DNA of 37,849 bases from Lutibaculum baratangense AMV1 (GTDB lineage Bacteria > Pseudomonadota > Alphaproteobacteria > Rhizobiales > Tepidamorphaceae): positions 1 to 37,849 of the forward strand of contig NZ_AWXZ01000004.1 of NCBI RefSeq assembly GCF_000496075.1. The letters run 5' to 3'. Each line of letters opens with the position of its first letter. The stretch's first letter is position 1. The notes under the pieces were generated by a model. The model searched no databases, was not told the origin of the DNA, and saw only the letters and a program-made list of their open reading frames with translations. Positions 17,574 to 25,280 of this stretch are shown in pieces. The position numbers and the translations under genes were made by a program.

Positions 17574-19721
17574 TCACGACGCCGCAGCTCCGGTGCTCGC
17601 CACCAATTTGCGCGCCCGCTCGAGCAGCTTGGCGTTGATCGCGACGATGACGGTGCTGAGCGACATGAAGGCGGCGCCGACTGCCGGCGTGAGCAGGATC
17701 CCCCAGCCATAGGCGAGGCCTGCAGCCAGAGGCATGGCCACGATGTTGTAGCCGGTGGCCCACAACAGGTTCTGGATCATCTTGCCATAGGTCGCCCGAG
17801 AGAGAGCCAGAATGGCGAAGACGTCCCGCGGGTCGCTGCGCACCAGAACGATGTCGGCGGACTCTATCGCCACGTCGGTGCCCGCGCCGATGGCGATGCC
17901 GAGGTCCGACTCGACCAGCGCCGGCGCATCGTTCACCCCGTCGCCGATCATCGCGACGTTGAGGCCGCGCGCCCTCACCTCGCGCACCTTCTCCACCTTC
18001 TGGTGCGGCAGCACCTCGGCGAAATAGTCGTCGAGGCCGAGCTTTTCGGCGACCGACTTCGCCACCGGCGCAGCGTCGCCCGTCACCATCATGCACTGGA
18101 TGCCCATTTCCTTGAGGCGCGAGACGGCCTCGAAGGATTCCTGCCGGACCACGTCCGCCAGCGCGATGGCGCCGACCGGCTCGTCGTCGATCAGGACGAA
18201 GACGACGGTGTTGCCCTCTGCCGCAAGGCGGTCGATGTCCGCATGGTCCGCACTCAGCCCGTGCGCCTTGAGGTAGCCGGGGCTGACGACGCGGACGCTA
18301 CGTCCCTCGATCGTGGCTTCTGCGCCCTGGCCGGTCAGGCTGCGGAAGGACTCGACCGGCTTCGCCGTCACGCCGCGCTCCTCTGCGCCGCGCACGACGC
18401 CCTGCGCGATCGGATGCTGCGACTGGCTCTCGAGGCCGGCCGCCCAAGCGAGTACCTCGTCCTCCGCCATGTCGACGAGCGACACGATGCCCGCGACGCC
18501 GAAGCGCCCTTCGGTCAGCGTGCCCGTCTTGTCGAACAGGACGGCGTTGAGATTGCGCGCACGCTCGAAGGCGGCCCGGTCGCGGATCAGGAGCCCGTTC
18601 TGCGCCGTCAGTCGCGTGCTGACTGCCACCACCAGAGGCACGGCGAGGCCTAGCGCATGAGGGCAGGCGATGACCATCACCGTGACCATACGCTCAAGCG
18701 CAAATTCGAAGCCCGCTCCTGCGAGGAGCCAGAAGGCGAGCGTCGCGGTGCCCGCCGACAAGGCAATGTAGGTGAGCCAGAGCGCGGCCCGGTTCGCCAG
18801 GTCCTGCGTGCGGGAACGTGTCTCCTGCGCCTGCGTCACCATGTCGATGACCTGGCTCAGATAGGTCTGGTCGCCGGTCTTGTTGATCTGAAGCGTCACG
18901 GCACCCTCGCCGTTGACGGAACCACCGACCGCTTCCTGACCCTCGCCCTTTTCGACCGGTTTCGACTCGCCGGTCAGCATCGCCTCGTTGAAGCTCGAGC
19001 TGCCCTTCAGGATCACGCCGTCGATCGGCACCTTCTCGCCCGGCCGCACGAGAACGCGGTCGCCGGGGGTTAGGCTGGTGACCGGCACCTCCTCGATCGC
19101 ATCGTTTTCTCCCAGCCGGTGAGCCGTCGCCGGCAACAGGCGCACGAGGGCCTCCAGCGCTCCGGATGCCCCCATCACCGACTTCATCTCGATCCAATGG
19201 CCGAGCAGCATGATGTCGATGAGCGTGACGAGTTCCCAGTAGAAGACGTCCCCGGCAAGTCCGAAGGTGACGGCGGCCGAATAGATGAAAGCGACCGAAA
19301 TGGCGATCGCTATGAGCGTCATCATTCCAGGACGTCCGGCGCCCAGCTCGCTCAGAAGTCCCTTGAGGAAGGGCCAGCCGCCGTAGAAGAAGACGACCGC
19401 CGAGAGGGCGAAGAGAACGTAGGCGTCACCCGCGAAGGACAGCGCCTCACGCACGCCGAGAAAGCGTTGGATCATCGGCGACAGGGCCAGCACCGGCACC
19501 GTGAGGAGTATCGAAACCCAGAACCGGCGCCGGAAGTCGGCGACCATTGCGGAATGGTCATGGCCGGCATGGCCTTGCCCGCTATGGCCGTGCTGCCCCG
19601 TTTGGTGCCCGTGGTGCGCGGCGTCCGTCACCTCGGGCGGAGGAGCCGCAGGCGTTCCGTCCCCGCCAGGTTCGGCCGCACGGCTCCGATGGGTGGATTC
19701 GCGGGGGGATATCTGCGTCAT
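17574..19721 (-). CDS. copB: CopB-type copper-translocating P-type ATPase (P1B-3)
   Basis: The 715-residue ATPase has a His-rich N-terminus (residues 35-58, with HHGHQTGQHGHSG) and no Cys-x-x-Cys metal domain. The membrane metal motif is CPH (353-355) in place of CPC, which marks the P1B-3/CopB group, usually assigned to copper export. Also present are TGES (250-253), DKTGT with the phosphorylated Asp397, SQHP and GDGVNDAP. About eight membrane helices are predicted. Its ATG overlaps the stop of the upstream YHS protein (ATGA) and its end overlaps or nearly touches the mutase-phosphatase fusion, so it sits in the middle of an operon. Confidence 0.95.
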   Translation of the reverse strand: MTQISPRESTHRSRAAEPGGDGTPAAPPPEVTDAAHHGHQTGQHGHSGQGHAGHDHSAMVADFRRRFWVSILLTVPVLALSPMIQRFLGVREALSFAGDAYVLFALSAVVFFYGGWPFLKGLLSELGAGRPGMMTLIAIAISVAFIYSAAVTFGLAGDVFYWELVTLIDIMLLGHWIEMKSVMGASGALEALVRLLPATAHRLGENDAIEEVPVTSLTPGDRVLVRPGEKVPIDGVILKGSSSFNEAMLTGESKPVEKGEGQEAVGGSVNGEGAVTLQINKTGDQTYLSQVIDMVTQAQETRSRTQDLANRAALWLTYIALSAGTATLAFWLLAGAGFEFALERMVTVMVIACPHALGLAVPLVVAVSTRLTAQNGLLIRDRAAFERARNLNAVLFDKTGTLTEGRFGVAGIVSLVDMAEDEVLAWAAGLESQSQHPIAQGVVRGAEERGVTAKPVESFRSLTGQGAEATIEGRSVRVVSPGYLKAHGLSADHADIDRLAAEGNTVVFVLIDDEPVGAIALADVVRQESFEAVSRLKEMGIQCMMVTGDAAPVAKSVAEKLGLDDYFAEVLPHQKVEKVREVRARGLNVAMIGDGVNDAPALVESDLGIAIGAGTDVAIESADIVLVRSDPRDVFAILALSRATYGKMIQNLLWATGYNIVAMPLAAGLAYGWGILLTPAVGAAFMSLSTVIVAINAKLLERARKLVASTGAAAS

Positions 19722-19978
19722 CTCTCAGGTCCTGGAAGTGCCGCTGCACCGATCTCGCTTGCGGTGCCCGGCGGCGCCGGCTCGCCAGCGAAGGCACGGC
19801 GACAGTCATCGGAGCAGAAGAAGTAGGCCCAGCCGTCCCGCTCCTCGCAGGCGGCGGCGTCACCGACGTCGAGTACCGCCCCGCAGACGGGGTCCCTCAC
19901 CTCGATCTTGCTCTCCTGCTCCGTTCCCAAGTCAGGGCCGGATGAGAGCTCCTCGTGATCGGGAATCCGCACGTTCAT
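19718..19978 (-). CDS. YHS-domain metal-binding protein
   Basis: The 86-residue soluble protein contains one YHS domain (about residues 22-65) with DPVCGAVLD and FFCSDDCRRAF; the three Cys residues are typical metal ligands in this family. YHS domains occur at the ends of copper ATPases and as separate proteins beside them, so it probably hands metal to the CopB-type ATPase. GGAGG precedes the ATG at 19978, and its stop overlaps the ATPase start. Confidence 0.85.
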   Translation of the reverse strand: MNVRIPDHEELSSGPDLGTEQESKIEVRDPVCGAVLDVGDAAACEERDGWAYFFCSDDCRRAFAGEPAPPGTASEIGAAALPGPER

Positions 19979-20298
19979 CTGGTCCACCTCCGCGCGAAGA
20001 CGTTGAAGAGCGGGGCGAAGACCAGTGCGACGTACCAGCCGTAGGCGAAACTTTCGGCGAGCCCGATCAGGAAGCCTTGCCAGCTCAGCCACTCGAAGCC
20101 TGGCAGAAGCGGTGCCCAGGCCCGGTACATCGCGTGCTCGGGAAAGAGGAGATCGAAGCCGACACACAGGACGTAGGTGATGGCAAGGAAGAGCCCCAGG
20201 CTCATGCCAAGCGCAGCGACGGGCAGCCGGGGAGCCGATGAACGCCCCGAGTCCGCACGCACCCCGGCTGCCGGCCCGGCGTAGAGACGACTAGCCAT
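19975..20298 (-). CDS. DUF5676-family two-helix membrane protein
   Basis: The 107-residue protein has two membrane helices (about residues 27-52 and 72-98), with GLFLAITYVLCVGFDLLFP and FAYGWYVALVFAPLFNVFA, recognisably the DUF5676 family. Function is unknown, but members are frequent beside YHS proteins and copper ATPases. It overlaps both neighbours: ATGA with the downstream YHS gene and eight bases with the upstream one, so it is translated as part of the copper operon. Confidence 0.8.
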   Translation of the reverse strand: MASRLYAGPAAGVRADSGRSSAPRLPVAALGMSLGLFLAITYVLCVGFDLLFPEHAMYRAWAPLLPGFEWLSWQGFLIGLAESFAYGWYVALVFAPLFNVFARRWTR

Positions 20299-20632
20299 GG
20301 GCCCGCTCCAGCGTATCCTGCGGCCCGATCTCTTCCCGACCGACATAAAGGTGCGGCGCGGCCTCGAAGATCTCGCGACACTCGCGGGAGCAGAAGTAGT
20401 AGACCATGCCGTCATGGATCGAGGGCTTGGCATGGTCGGTCTGCACGCTCTTGCCGCAGACCGGGTCCCGGTCGGTCTTCGGCGCAATCCAGCGGACGGG
20501 GCCAGACGTAGGCTGCGCCGCCTTCCCGTTGTGAGAGCCGTGGCCGTGTCCCATCGCGTGGGCGCCGCAGCCGAAGCGCATCATCAGGAAGATCAACCCT
20601 CCCCAGAAGAGGAAATACAAAAGGGCATCCAC
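20291..20632 (-). CDS. Membrane-anchored YHS-domain protein
   Basis: The 113-residue protein has one N-terminal helix (about 3-20), a short His-rich linker (AHAMGHGHGSHNG) and a YHS domain (about 54-97) with DPVCGKSV and YYFCSRECREIF. It likely binds copper at the membrane next to the CopB-type ATPase. The start is GTG at 20632, with GGGAG nine bases upstream. It is the first structural gene after leader ORF copy B, 222 bases away; that spacer holds no other gene. Confidence 0.82.
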   Translation of the reverse strand: MDALLYFLFWGGLIFLMMRFGCGAHAMGHGHGSHNGKAAQPTSGPVRWIAPKTDRDPVCGKSVQTDHAKPSIHDGMVYYFCSRECREIFEAAPHLYVGREEIGPQDTLERAHG

Positions 20633-20854
20633 GGCAGCGTTCTCCCCTGCCAGCCGTCGGCGGCGTCCGCGACGGCGATGTGACGTGCTTGCCGTCCCCG
20701 GCCTCGACGGCCTGCTGCGGGCGATCCACGGCCGCGGTCGAGCGGAGGAGAGGCCGTCGTTACCGCGACGCCGATGGTGGGAAGGACGGACCTGCAGCCA
20801 ACGACGTCACGCATCCGGCACCCGCATCGTTGGCGAGCACCGGACGTCTGGACG

Positions 20855-21229
20855 TCAGGCGCGTGGAGGTGCCGTGGGCGGAGAGATGGTCAAGCCGCCA
20901 GACATGTCCGTGACGGCAGACTGAGGGACAGAGACGGCAAGCGGCATGGCGAGTGGCGCAGGTGACAGCACGGCCTGCCAGGCGCATGGCACGTTATGAT
21001 GGCATTGGCCGGGCGCAGCTTGGTGCTCGGCATCCGAGAGGCCGCCTTGATGGGCGAGCGCCGCAACGACAGAGGCGTCCGCGAGGGTCGCCGCCGAGGG
21101 GGCGTTGAGGTGGCCGAAGGACCCCAGAACGATAGCCAGCACACACGCGAGCGCCACCCCCCGCCTGCACCAGGCGTTCCTCTTGATGTCGCGGAATGTG
21201 AGCGATGCTTCGCGCATTTGCTGAACCAT
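20855..21229 (-). CDS. Small secreted-type Cys/His protein, candidate copper leader ORF (copy B)
   Basis: This 124-residue ORF has a hydrophobic helix (about 24-39), the core CHHNVPC (Cys76 and Cys82) and the end ISPPTAPPRA before TGA. Its last nine residues are identical to copy A at 11933-12286, while the rest is diverged, which argues that the tail is under selection. AAGGG lies five bases before the ATG at 21229, so translation is likely. It is the first ORF of the copper ATPase train. By analogy with DUF2946-type upstream ORFs, copper binding to the nascent chain could relieve or cause ribosome arrest at the PPxxPPR end and so set expression of the genes after the 222-base spacer. Confidence 0.68.
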   Translation of the reverse strand: MVQQMREASLTFRDIKRNAWCRRGVALACVLAIVLGSFGHLNAPSAATLADASVVAALAHQGGLSDAEHQAAPGQCHHNVPCAWQAVLSPAPLAMPLAVSVPQSAVTDMSGGLTISPPTAPPRA

Positions 21230-21528
21230 GTGACCCTTGGAACGAAGCAGGCCAGATGGAAAGACCCGACGCATTGATCTTCCGCAATCGGCTTCGCCGG
21301 CTGCACCTGCGGGACCGCGACAGTCGATGCTGCCAGCAGTCCCCGAGGGCCGTGCCACGGCTCGATGGAGGCGGGACGGGCGGATGCCGGTCTAGCCTTC
21401 ATTGCCGCCACATCGCCAACCCCTAGCTGTACCTAACTGGCAAGCCGTGGCAGGCGCGCTCGGGGTTCCGATCGCCCCAGAGGCGCAGCACCGGATTCAG
21501 AAACAAGGGTGAGTGCAGAGACATCGCC
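21230..21528. promoter_or_regulatory. Divergent promoter region
   Basis: The 299 bases between the divergent leader ORF copy B and the methyltransferase must hold promoters for both. I see no copy of the CsoR-like site found at 1626, and no clear MerR/CueR-type dyad. This supports control of the copper train by something other than the window's CsoR. Confidence 0.45.
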
Positions 21529-22140
21529 ATGAACTTCTATGAGGAGCGGATCCTTCCACACCTTGTGCACCTGTCGATGCGAAGCCGCGAACTCCTGCCC
21601 TACCGGAAACGGATCGCATCCGCGGCAGAGGGACGCGTCCTCGAGATCGGGATAGGCTCCGGTTTGAACCTTCCCTATTACGGCCCACGCGCCGGTGAGA
21701 TCATCGGGCTCGAGCCTGCTAGCCGGCTTGTTAGGATGAGCGGGGACGCCGCCGGGAAGAGCGGAATGCGGGTGAGCCTGCTAGAGGCCTCTGCCGAAGA
21801 GATCCCGCTCGAGGCCCATAGCATCGACACCGTCCTCACCACCTGGACGATGTGTACCATTCCTCGTCCCGAGCGAGCGCTGGAAGAGATGCGCAGGGTC
21901 ATAAAGCCCGGTGGCCAGTTTCTTTTCGTCGAGCACGGGCTCGCACCCGATCACAGGGTCCGAAATTGGCAGCATCGGCTTACTCCCCTCTGGGAGCGAG
22001 TGGCAGGCGGCTGCCATCTCGATCGTCCGATCAAGGCTCTGATTGAAAGCTCGGGCTTCAAGCTCGACTGCATCGACATGGGCTATGCGAGAGGCCCGAA
22101 GCTCTTGACATACTTTTACGAGGGGCGAGCCCGGCCGTGA
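21529..22140 (+). CDS. Class I SAM-dependent methyltransferase
   Basis: The 203-residue protein has the Rossmann-type methyltransferase fold with motif I VLEIGIGSGLNLPYY (about residues 36-50), a motif II acidic residue in IGLEPASR, and the post-I region TVLTTWTMCTIPRPERALEEM. It is like UbiE/phospholipid-methyltransferase relatives that act on quinones or lipids, but the substrate cannot be named. It stands alone on the plus strand between two minus-strand trains. Confidence 0.85.
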   Translation: MNFYEERILPHLVHLSMRSRELLPYRKRIASAAEGRVLEIGIGSGLNLPYYGPRAGEIIGLEPASRLVRMSGDAAGKSGMRVSLLEASAEEIPLEAHSIDTVLTTWTMCTIPRPERALEEMRRVIKPGGQFLFVEHGLAPDHRVRNWQHRLTPLWERVAGGCHLDRPIKALIESSGFKLDCIDMGYARGPKLLTYFYEGRARP

Positions 22141-22182
22141 CGCAAGGCCGAAAAGGGCCCTGCTGCACGCCCTGCATCGGGC

Positions 22183-22314
22183 TCAGTCTTGCTCCATCAT
22201 CCCTTCTTCCATCATCTCGCCATCCATCTCTTCGCCTTCCTCGCTGTCGCAGGCCGACAAGGTCAGCCCCAGGCCCAACACGGCGGCAAGAACGAGGGGG
22301 AAACGAATGCTCAT
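22183..22314 (-). CDS. Very small acidic, Met-rich lipoprotein
   Basis: The 43-residue product has a signal peptide ending in the lipobox LSAC (Cys22), leaving only about 21 residues rich in Glu and Met (EEMDGEMMEEGMMEQD). AGGAGC precedes the ATG at 22314. Met/Glu-rich tails can bind copper, which would suit the neighbourhood, but this is a guess. It lies 116 bases after the MotB-like gene. Confidence 0.65.
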   Translation of the reverse strand: MSIRFPLVLAAVLGLGLTLSACDSEEGEEMDGEMMEEGMMEQD

Positions 22315-22430
22315 GTCACTGCTCCTGTCGTCGGAATGCTTGTGAAAGAGGATCGGCCCTTTTCCAGTTCCGCTGCCCCGTCTGGCGCTCCTCGTCCGGC
22401 GCATCCGTGTGAAGCGATGCGCCGGCGGGG

Positions 22431-23282
22431 CTACGGCTCAAGCCCCGGCGGCACGGGCGGCTTCTCCGCCTTCAGCAGGATCGTTATGCGCCTGTTCGCC
22501 GCCATGAACGGATTCTCCGGGAACAGCGGTTCGCTGTCCGCGGCCCCGGAGACGGTCGCGAAGCGGTCGTCGGGGAGGCCGTGCGCGGCCAGGATGCCGC
22601 GCACCGTCAGCGCCCGCTCCGCCGACAGGTCCCAGTCGGACCGGCCCGGCGCCGTCTCCGTCTCGGCGCCCGTGTGGCCGGTGATGACGAGCCGGTTCGG
22701 CATCAGCGCGAGCTTCGAGGCCATCGTCTCGAGGAGCAGGCGCGTCCGCTCGTAGGGGCGGCGGGAGCCCGGCGGGAACATGGACCGCCCTTCCTGGTCG
22801 ACGATCTGCATCTCGAGCCCCTCCTCCGTCTCCTGGAAGATGATCTGGTCGGAGAGCTCCAGGATCTCCGGCATCTCCTGCCACGCCTGGCGCAGGGACG
22901 CCGCCGCCGTGGCGAAGCGGCGGGGCGTCTCTATCTCCGCCTCCTCCAGCCGGTGCGTGTTCGCCTCAGGCCCCTGCTTCAGGTTCTCGTCGTGCCGGAA
23001 CTCGGCAAAGGACGTATCGTCTTCCGTCGGAACCGGGGACTGACGCTTGAGGTATTGCCGCTCCGGCAGCCCCTCCAGCTCGATGACGCCGGAGCGCCGG
23101 CTCTCGAGGTCCACGCCGAAGGCGTCCCGCATCGACCCGGCAACGATCTGCAGCTTCTCTTCGTCCTGGATCGAGAAGGAGATGATCAGGATGAAGAAGG
23201 CGGCCAGGAGCGACATGAGGTCCGCAAACGTGACGATCCACTTCGGGGCTCCGGTGGCGCCGTCCCAGTTTCTGCGCCTCAT
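22431..23282 (-). CDS. MotB/OmpA-family peptidoglycan-binding membrane protein
   Basis: The 283-residue protein has one N-terminal helix with the MotB-like FADLMSLLAAFFILIISFS, where Asp21 matches the proton-carrying Asp of MotB, and a C-terminal OmpA-like domain (about 165-275) with ITGHTGAETE and LSAERALTVRGIL. In MotA/MotB stators this half anchors to cell wall; here there is no MotA-like gene in the window. Its ATG overlaps the stop of the L,D-transpeptidase (ATGA), which ties it to cell-wall work. It might pair with a MotA encoded elsewhere or act as an orphan anchor. Confidence 0.82.
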   Translation of the reverse strand: MRRRNWDGATGAPKWIVTFADLMSLLAAFFILIISFSIQDEEKLQIVAGSMRDAFGVDLESRRSGVIELEGLPERQYLKRQSPVPTEDDTSFAEFRHDENLKQGPEANTHRLEEAEIETPRRFATAAASLRQAWQEMPEILELSDQIIFQETEEGLEMQIVDQEGRSMFPPGSRRPYERTRLLLETMASKLALMPNRLVITGHTGAETETAPGRSDWDLSAERALTVRGILAAHGLPDDRFATVSGAADSEPLFPENPFMAANRRITILLKAEKPPVPPGLEP

Positions 23283-24007
23283 GCCGTGAGCCCCGTCGTC
23301 CCCCTGCTCTCTCGGACGATCACCTTCGTGCCGATGGGCACGCGCCGGTAGAGATCGACGATGTCCTGGGTGAGAAGCCGTACGCAGCCGCTCGAAACCG
23401 CGCGGCCGATGCTCCACTCCTCGCGCGAGCCATGCAGCCGGTAGAGCGTGTCGCGGTCGCCCTGGAAGAGGTAGAGCGCCCGCGCGCCGAGCGGGTTGTC
23501 GAGGCCCGGCTCCTGGCCGTAGCGGTACTTCTCGAGCTCCGGCTGGCGCTCGATCATCTCGGCCGGCGGGGTCCAGGTCGGCCATTCGGCCTTGCGCCCG
23601 ATGGTCGCCTCGCCGCTCCAGCCGAAGCCGTCGCGCCCCACGCCGACGCCGTAGCGCAGGGCCCGGCGCTCCTCGCGCACGAGGTAGAGGAACTTCTCGT
23701 CGGGATCGACGACGATCGTGCCTGCTCCTTCCGGTCCGAAGAAGTCGACCTCCTGGCGGAGGTAGCGCGGCTCGATCGCGGAGATGTCGGCGGCCGGTAC
23801 CGGGAACCTCTCGTCGGGCAGCGGCCCGTACATCCTCAGGTAGTACGGATCGCGGTTCTGCGCATAGCCGATCGGCTCGACGGAGGGTTCACTCGTCTGC
23901 GAGACACAGCCGCCGAGGGCGGCGGCGGCGCCGAGAACGAACGTGCGGCGGTCAAGCAGCAGGCGTCGTGCCGTGCCGCCGGGAGAGGCGTAACGATAGG
24001 TGGCCAT
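23279..24007 (-). CDS. L,D-transpeptidase (YkuD family)
   Basis: The 242-residue protein has a twin-arginine-like lipoprotein signal (DRRTFVLGAAAALGGC, Cys34) and a YkuD domain (about 95-235) with the catalytic set His192 in LHGS and Cys208 in SSGCVRL. Such enzymes make 3-3 crosslinks in peptidoglycan or attach lipoproteins to it. The catalytic thiol is known to be copper-sensitive in this family. It is translationally coupled to the MotB-like gene and begins 52 bases after leader ORF copy C. Confidence 0.9.
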   Translation of the reverse strand: MATYRYASPGGTARRLLLDRRTFVLGAAAALGGCVSQTSEPSVEPIGYAQNRDPYYLRMYGPLPDERFPVPAADISAIEPRYLRQEVDFFGPEGAGTIVVDPDEKFLYLVREERRALRYGVGVGRDGFGWSGEATIGRKAEWPTWTPPAEMIERQPELEKYRYGQEPGLDNPLGARALYLFQGDRDTLYRLHGSREEWSIGRAVSSGCVRLLTQDIVDLYRRVPIGTKVIVRESRGTTGLTA

Positions 24008-24059
24008 GGAGGCTCCCCAAGCTCAGATGCATCATGTCGAAAAAGGTCGCGTGGAAGCT

Positions 24060-24404
24060 TCAGGCGACCGCTCGGGGAGGCATCGCGGGCGGGGAAACGA
24101 AGAGGGCGTCGGGCATCTCGACGGCGTGCGCAGGTCGGGGCCGGCTTACCGCACGCGGCCCATTGGTGGAGGCGTGCTCGCCCGGCAGGCTCCAGCAGAG
24201 GCTCGGCGTTGCGCAATGGCTGTTCGCCGTGTCAAGAGAAACGGCGTTTCCGGAGCAATCGCCGGAAAGGCTGGCGACCTCGCCATGGTCACCGGTGAGG
24301 TTGCTGGCGGCCGGCCTGACATGCAGCGTTGCCGCAAGAAGCGCAAGTACGAGGGTGGCGGCCATGAGCCGCCAGAATCCCGTCCTCGTGCTTGCCGGAT
24401 CCAT
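24060..24404 (-). CDS. Small secreted-type Cys protein, candidate copper leader ORF (copy C)
   Basis: This 114-residue ORF has a hydrophobic segment (about 13-27), Cys50, a C-x5-C core HCATPSLC (Cys64, Cys70), and the end VSPPAMPPRAVA before TGA. The tail is an evident relative of SPPTAPPRA in copies A and B. GGAAG lies close to the ATG at 24404; an ATG at 24428 is possible. It lies 52 bases upstream of the L,D-transpeptidase gene on the same strand, the arrangement expected for a leader ORF. Confidence 0.62.
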   Translation of the reverse strand: MDPASTRTGFWRLMAATLVLALLAATLHVRPAASNLTGDHGEVASLSGDCSGNAVSLDTANSHCATPSLCWSLPGEHASTNGPRAVSRPRPAHAVEMPDALFVSPPAMPPRAVA

Positions 24405-24439
24405 CTCTTCCGTTTGCCCGTGAAGCATGGCTGAAACTG

Positions 24440-24494
24440 CGCAATCCGGCCAGACTCTATTGGAATCGCCTTTCCAGACTCTTGCCGGATTGCG
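24440..24494. other. Large dyad upstream of leader ORF copy C
   Basis: Arms CGCAATCCGGC (24440-24450) and GCCGGATTGCG (24484-24494) are perfect complements around 33 bases. The loop contains a direct repeat, CAGACTC at 24451 and again at 24475, and a GGAA...TTCC pair. It lies between the 39-residue ORF and leader copy C. It may be an operator, or a terminator that separates the two units; no T-run is present. Confidence 0.45.
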
Positions 24495-24517
24495 GCAGCT
24501 TCGTGCCCTTCGCTGTG

Positions 24518-24637
24518 TCAGCTCTTGAGATACTTCACCAGCGCGGCGATCGCCAGGACGAGGAGCACGAGGATCAGGAGCCAGAACAGGCCCATACCCC
24601 ACATCCATCCGCCGCCGTAGTTCATCATGTCGTACAT
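24518..24637 (-). CDS. 39-residue single-helix membrane protein
   Basis: The product starts MYDMMNYGGGWMWGMG and continues into one hydrophobic helix ending ALVKYLKS. The Met/Trp-rich N-terminus resembles short membrane proteins found in copper and heavy-metal clusters. GGAGGA lies eight bases upstream of the ATG at 24637, a strong reason to believe it is translated. It is 33 bases downstream of the cytochrome c gene. Confidence 0.7.
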   Translation of the reverse strand: MYDMMNYGGGWMWGMGLFWLLILVLLVLAIAALVKYLKS

Positions 24638-24670
24638 CGCGGGTTCCTCCGAGTTCGCGGGTCGGCCGGT

Positions 24671-25108
24671 TCACATGTTGTGCGGCCGGTAGGTGATGCC
24701 GTTGGCCTGCTGCAGCTCGCGCACGTACTGCACGACCTTCTCGACCTCCGTCTGCGTTACTCCCGGCTGCGGCGGCATGTTGCCGAACCGCCAGTGGTGC
24801 GCCCGCACGCCTTGGCTGGCCGCGAGCACGAAGGCCATGTTGGCGTGGTGACCGGGGTTGTAGATGTCGTGGACGAGCGGCGGGCCCTGCTCGGTCCCCG
24901 CGGCGTTCGCCCCGTGACAGTCCGCGCAGTTTTCGTCGAACACCGCCTTGCCTTCCATGGCGACCGGCGAGAGCTCGTCCGGCACGGTGACCGCAACGCG
25001 GGCGTCGGGAGCGTCGCCGGGGGCGAGCGACCGCCAGACGAAGAGCCCCGTGCCGAGGGCGAGGAAGGCAAGGACGGCGTATTTCGGCAGGTTGTCTCTG
25101 ATGTTCAT
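24671..25108 (-). CDS. Membrane-anchored monoheme cytochrome c
   Basis: The 145-residue protein has an N-terminal helix (about 9-28), the heme motif CADCH (Cys61, Cys64, His65) and Met111 in FGNMPPQPG as the likely sixth ligand. It is a class I c-type cytochrome for the periplasm, similar to those next to copper-resistance and terminal-oxidase genes. It is unlike the cytochrome at 981-1565 outside the heme region. It lies between the EF-hand gene and the 39-residue membrane protein in one transcription direction. Confidence 0.88.
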   Translation of the reverse strand: MNIRDNLPKYAVLAFLALGTGLFVWRSLAPGDAPDARVAVTVPDELSPVAMEGKAVFDENCADCHGANAAGTEQGPPLVHDIYNPGHHANMAFVLAASQGVRAHHWRFGNMPPQPGVTQTEVEKVVQYVRELQQANGITYRPHNM

Positions 25109-25234
25109 CGTGGATTGTCTCTGGCCCGGCAGGCGGCACGCCGCAGCGAGGTCGGGCGCACAAGACGCCGCAAAGCGCCAAGAGCGGCGGAAACGCTACC
25201 GGGAATGCGCCTGATCGACGGGAAGGGTTCGGAG

Positions 25235-25267
25235 GGTGCGGGGCGGACCGCCGGTCCGCCCCGCACC
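25235..25267. terminator. Perfect 15-bp GC hairpin after the EF-hand gene
   Basis: Arms 25235-25249 and 25253-25267 are perfect complements (GGTGCGGGGCGGACC and its partner) around a three-base loop, beginning 13 bases past the EF-hand stop on the minus strand. No T-run follows. It is the strongest stem in the window and may reduce transcription into the cytochrome c gene or protect the EF-hand mRNA end. Confidence 0.6.
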
Positions 25268-25280
25268 GGATCGCGAGGAA

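Noticed and set aside
16631-17710. Other long minus-strand and plus-strand frames over the fused enzyme gene
   Set aside because: They show Arg-rich random-like protein without motifs, while the chosen frame has both HAD active sites.
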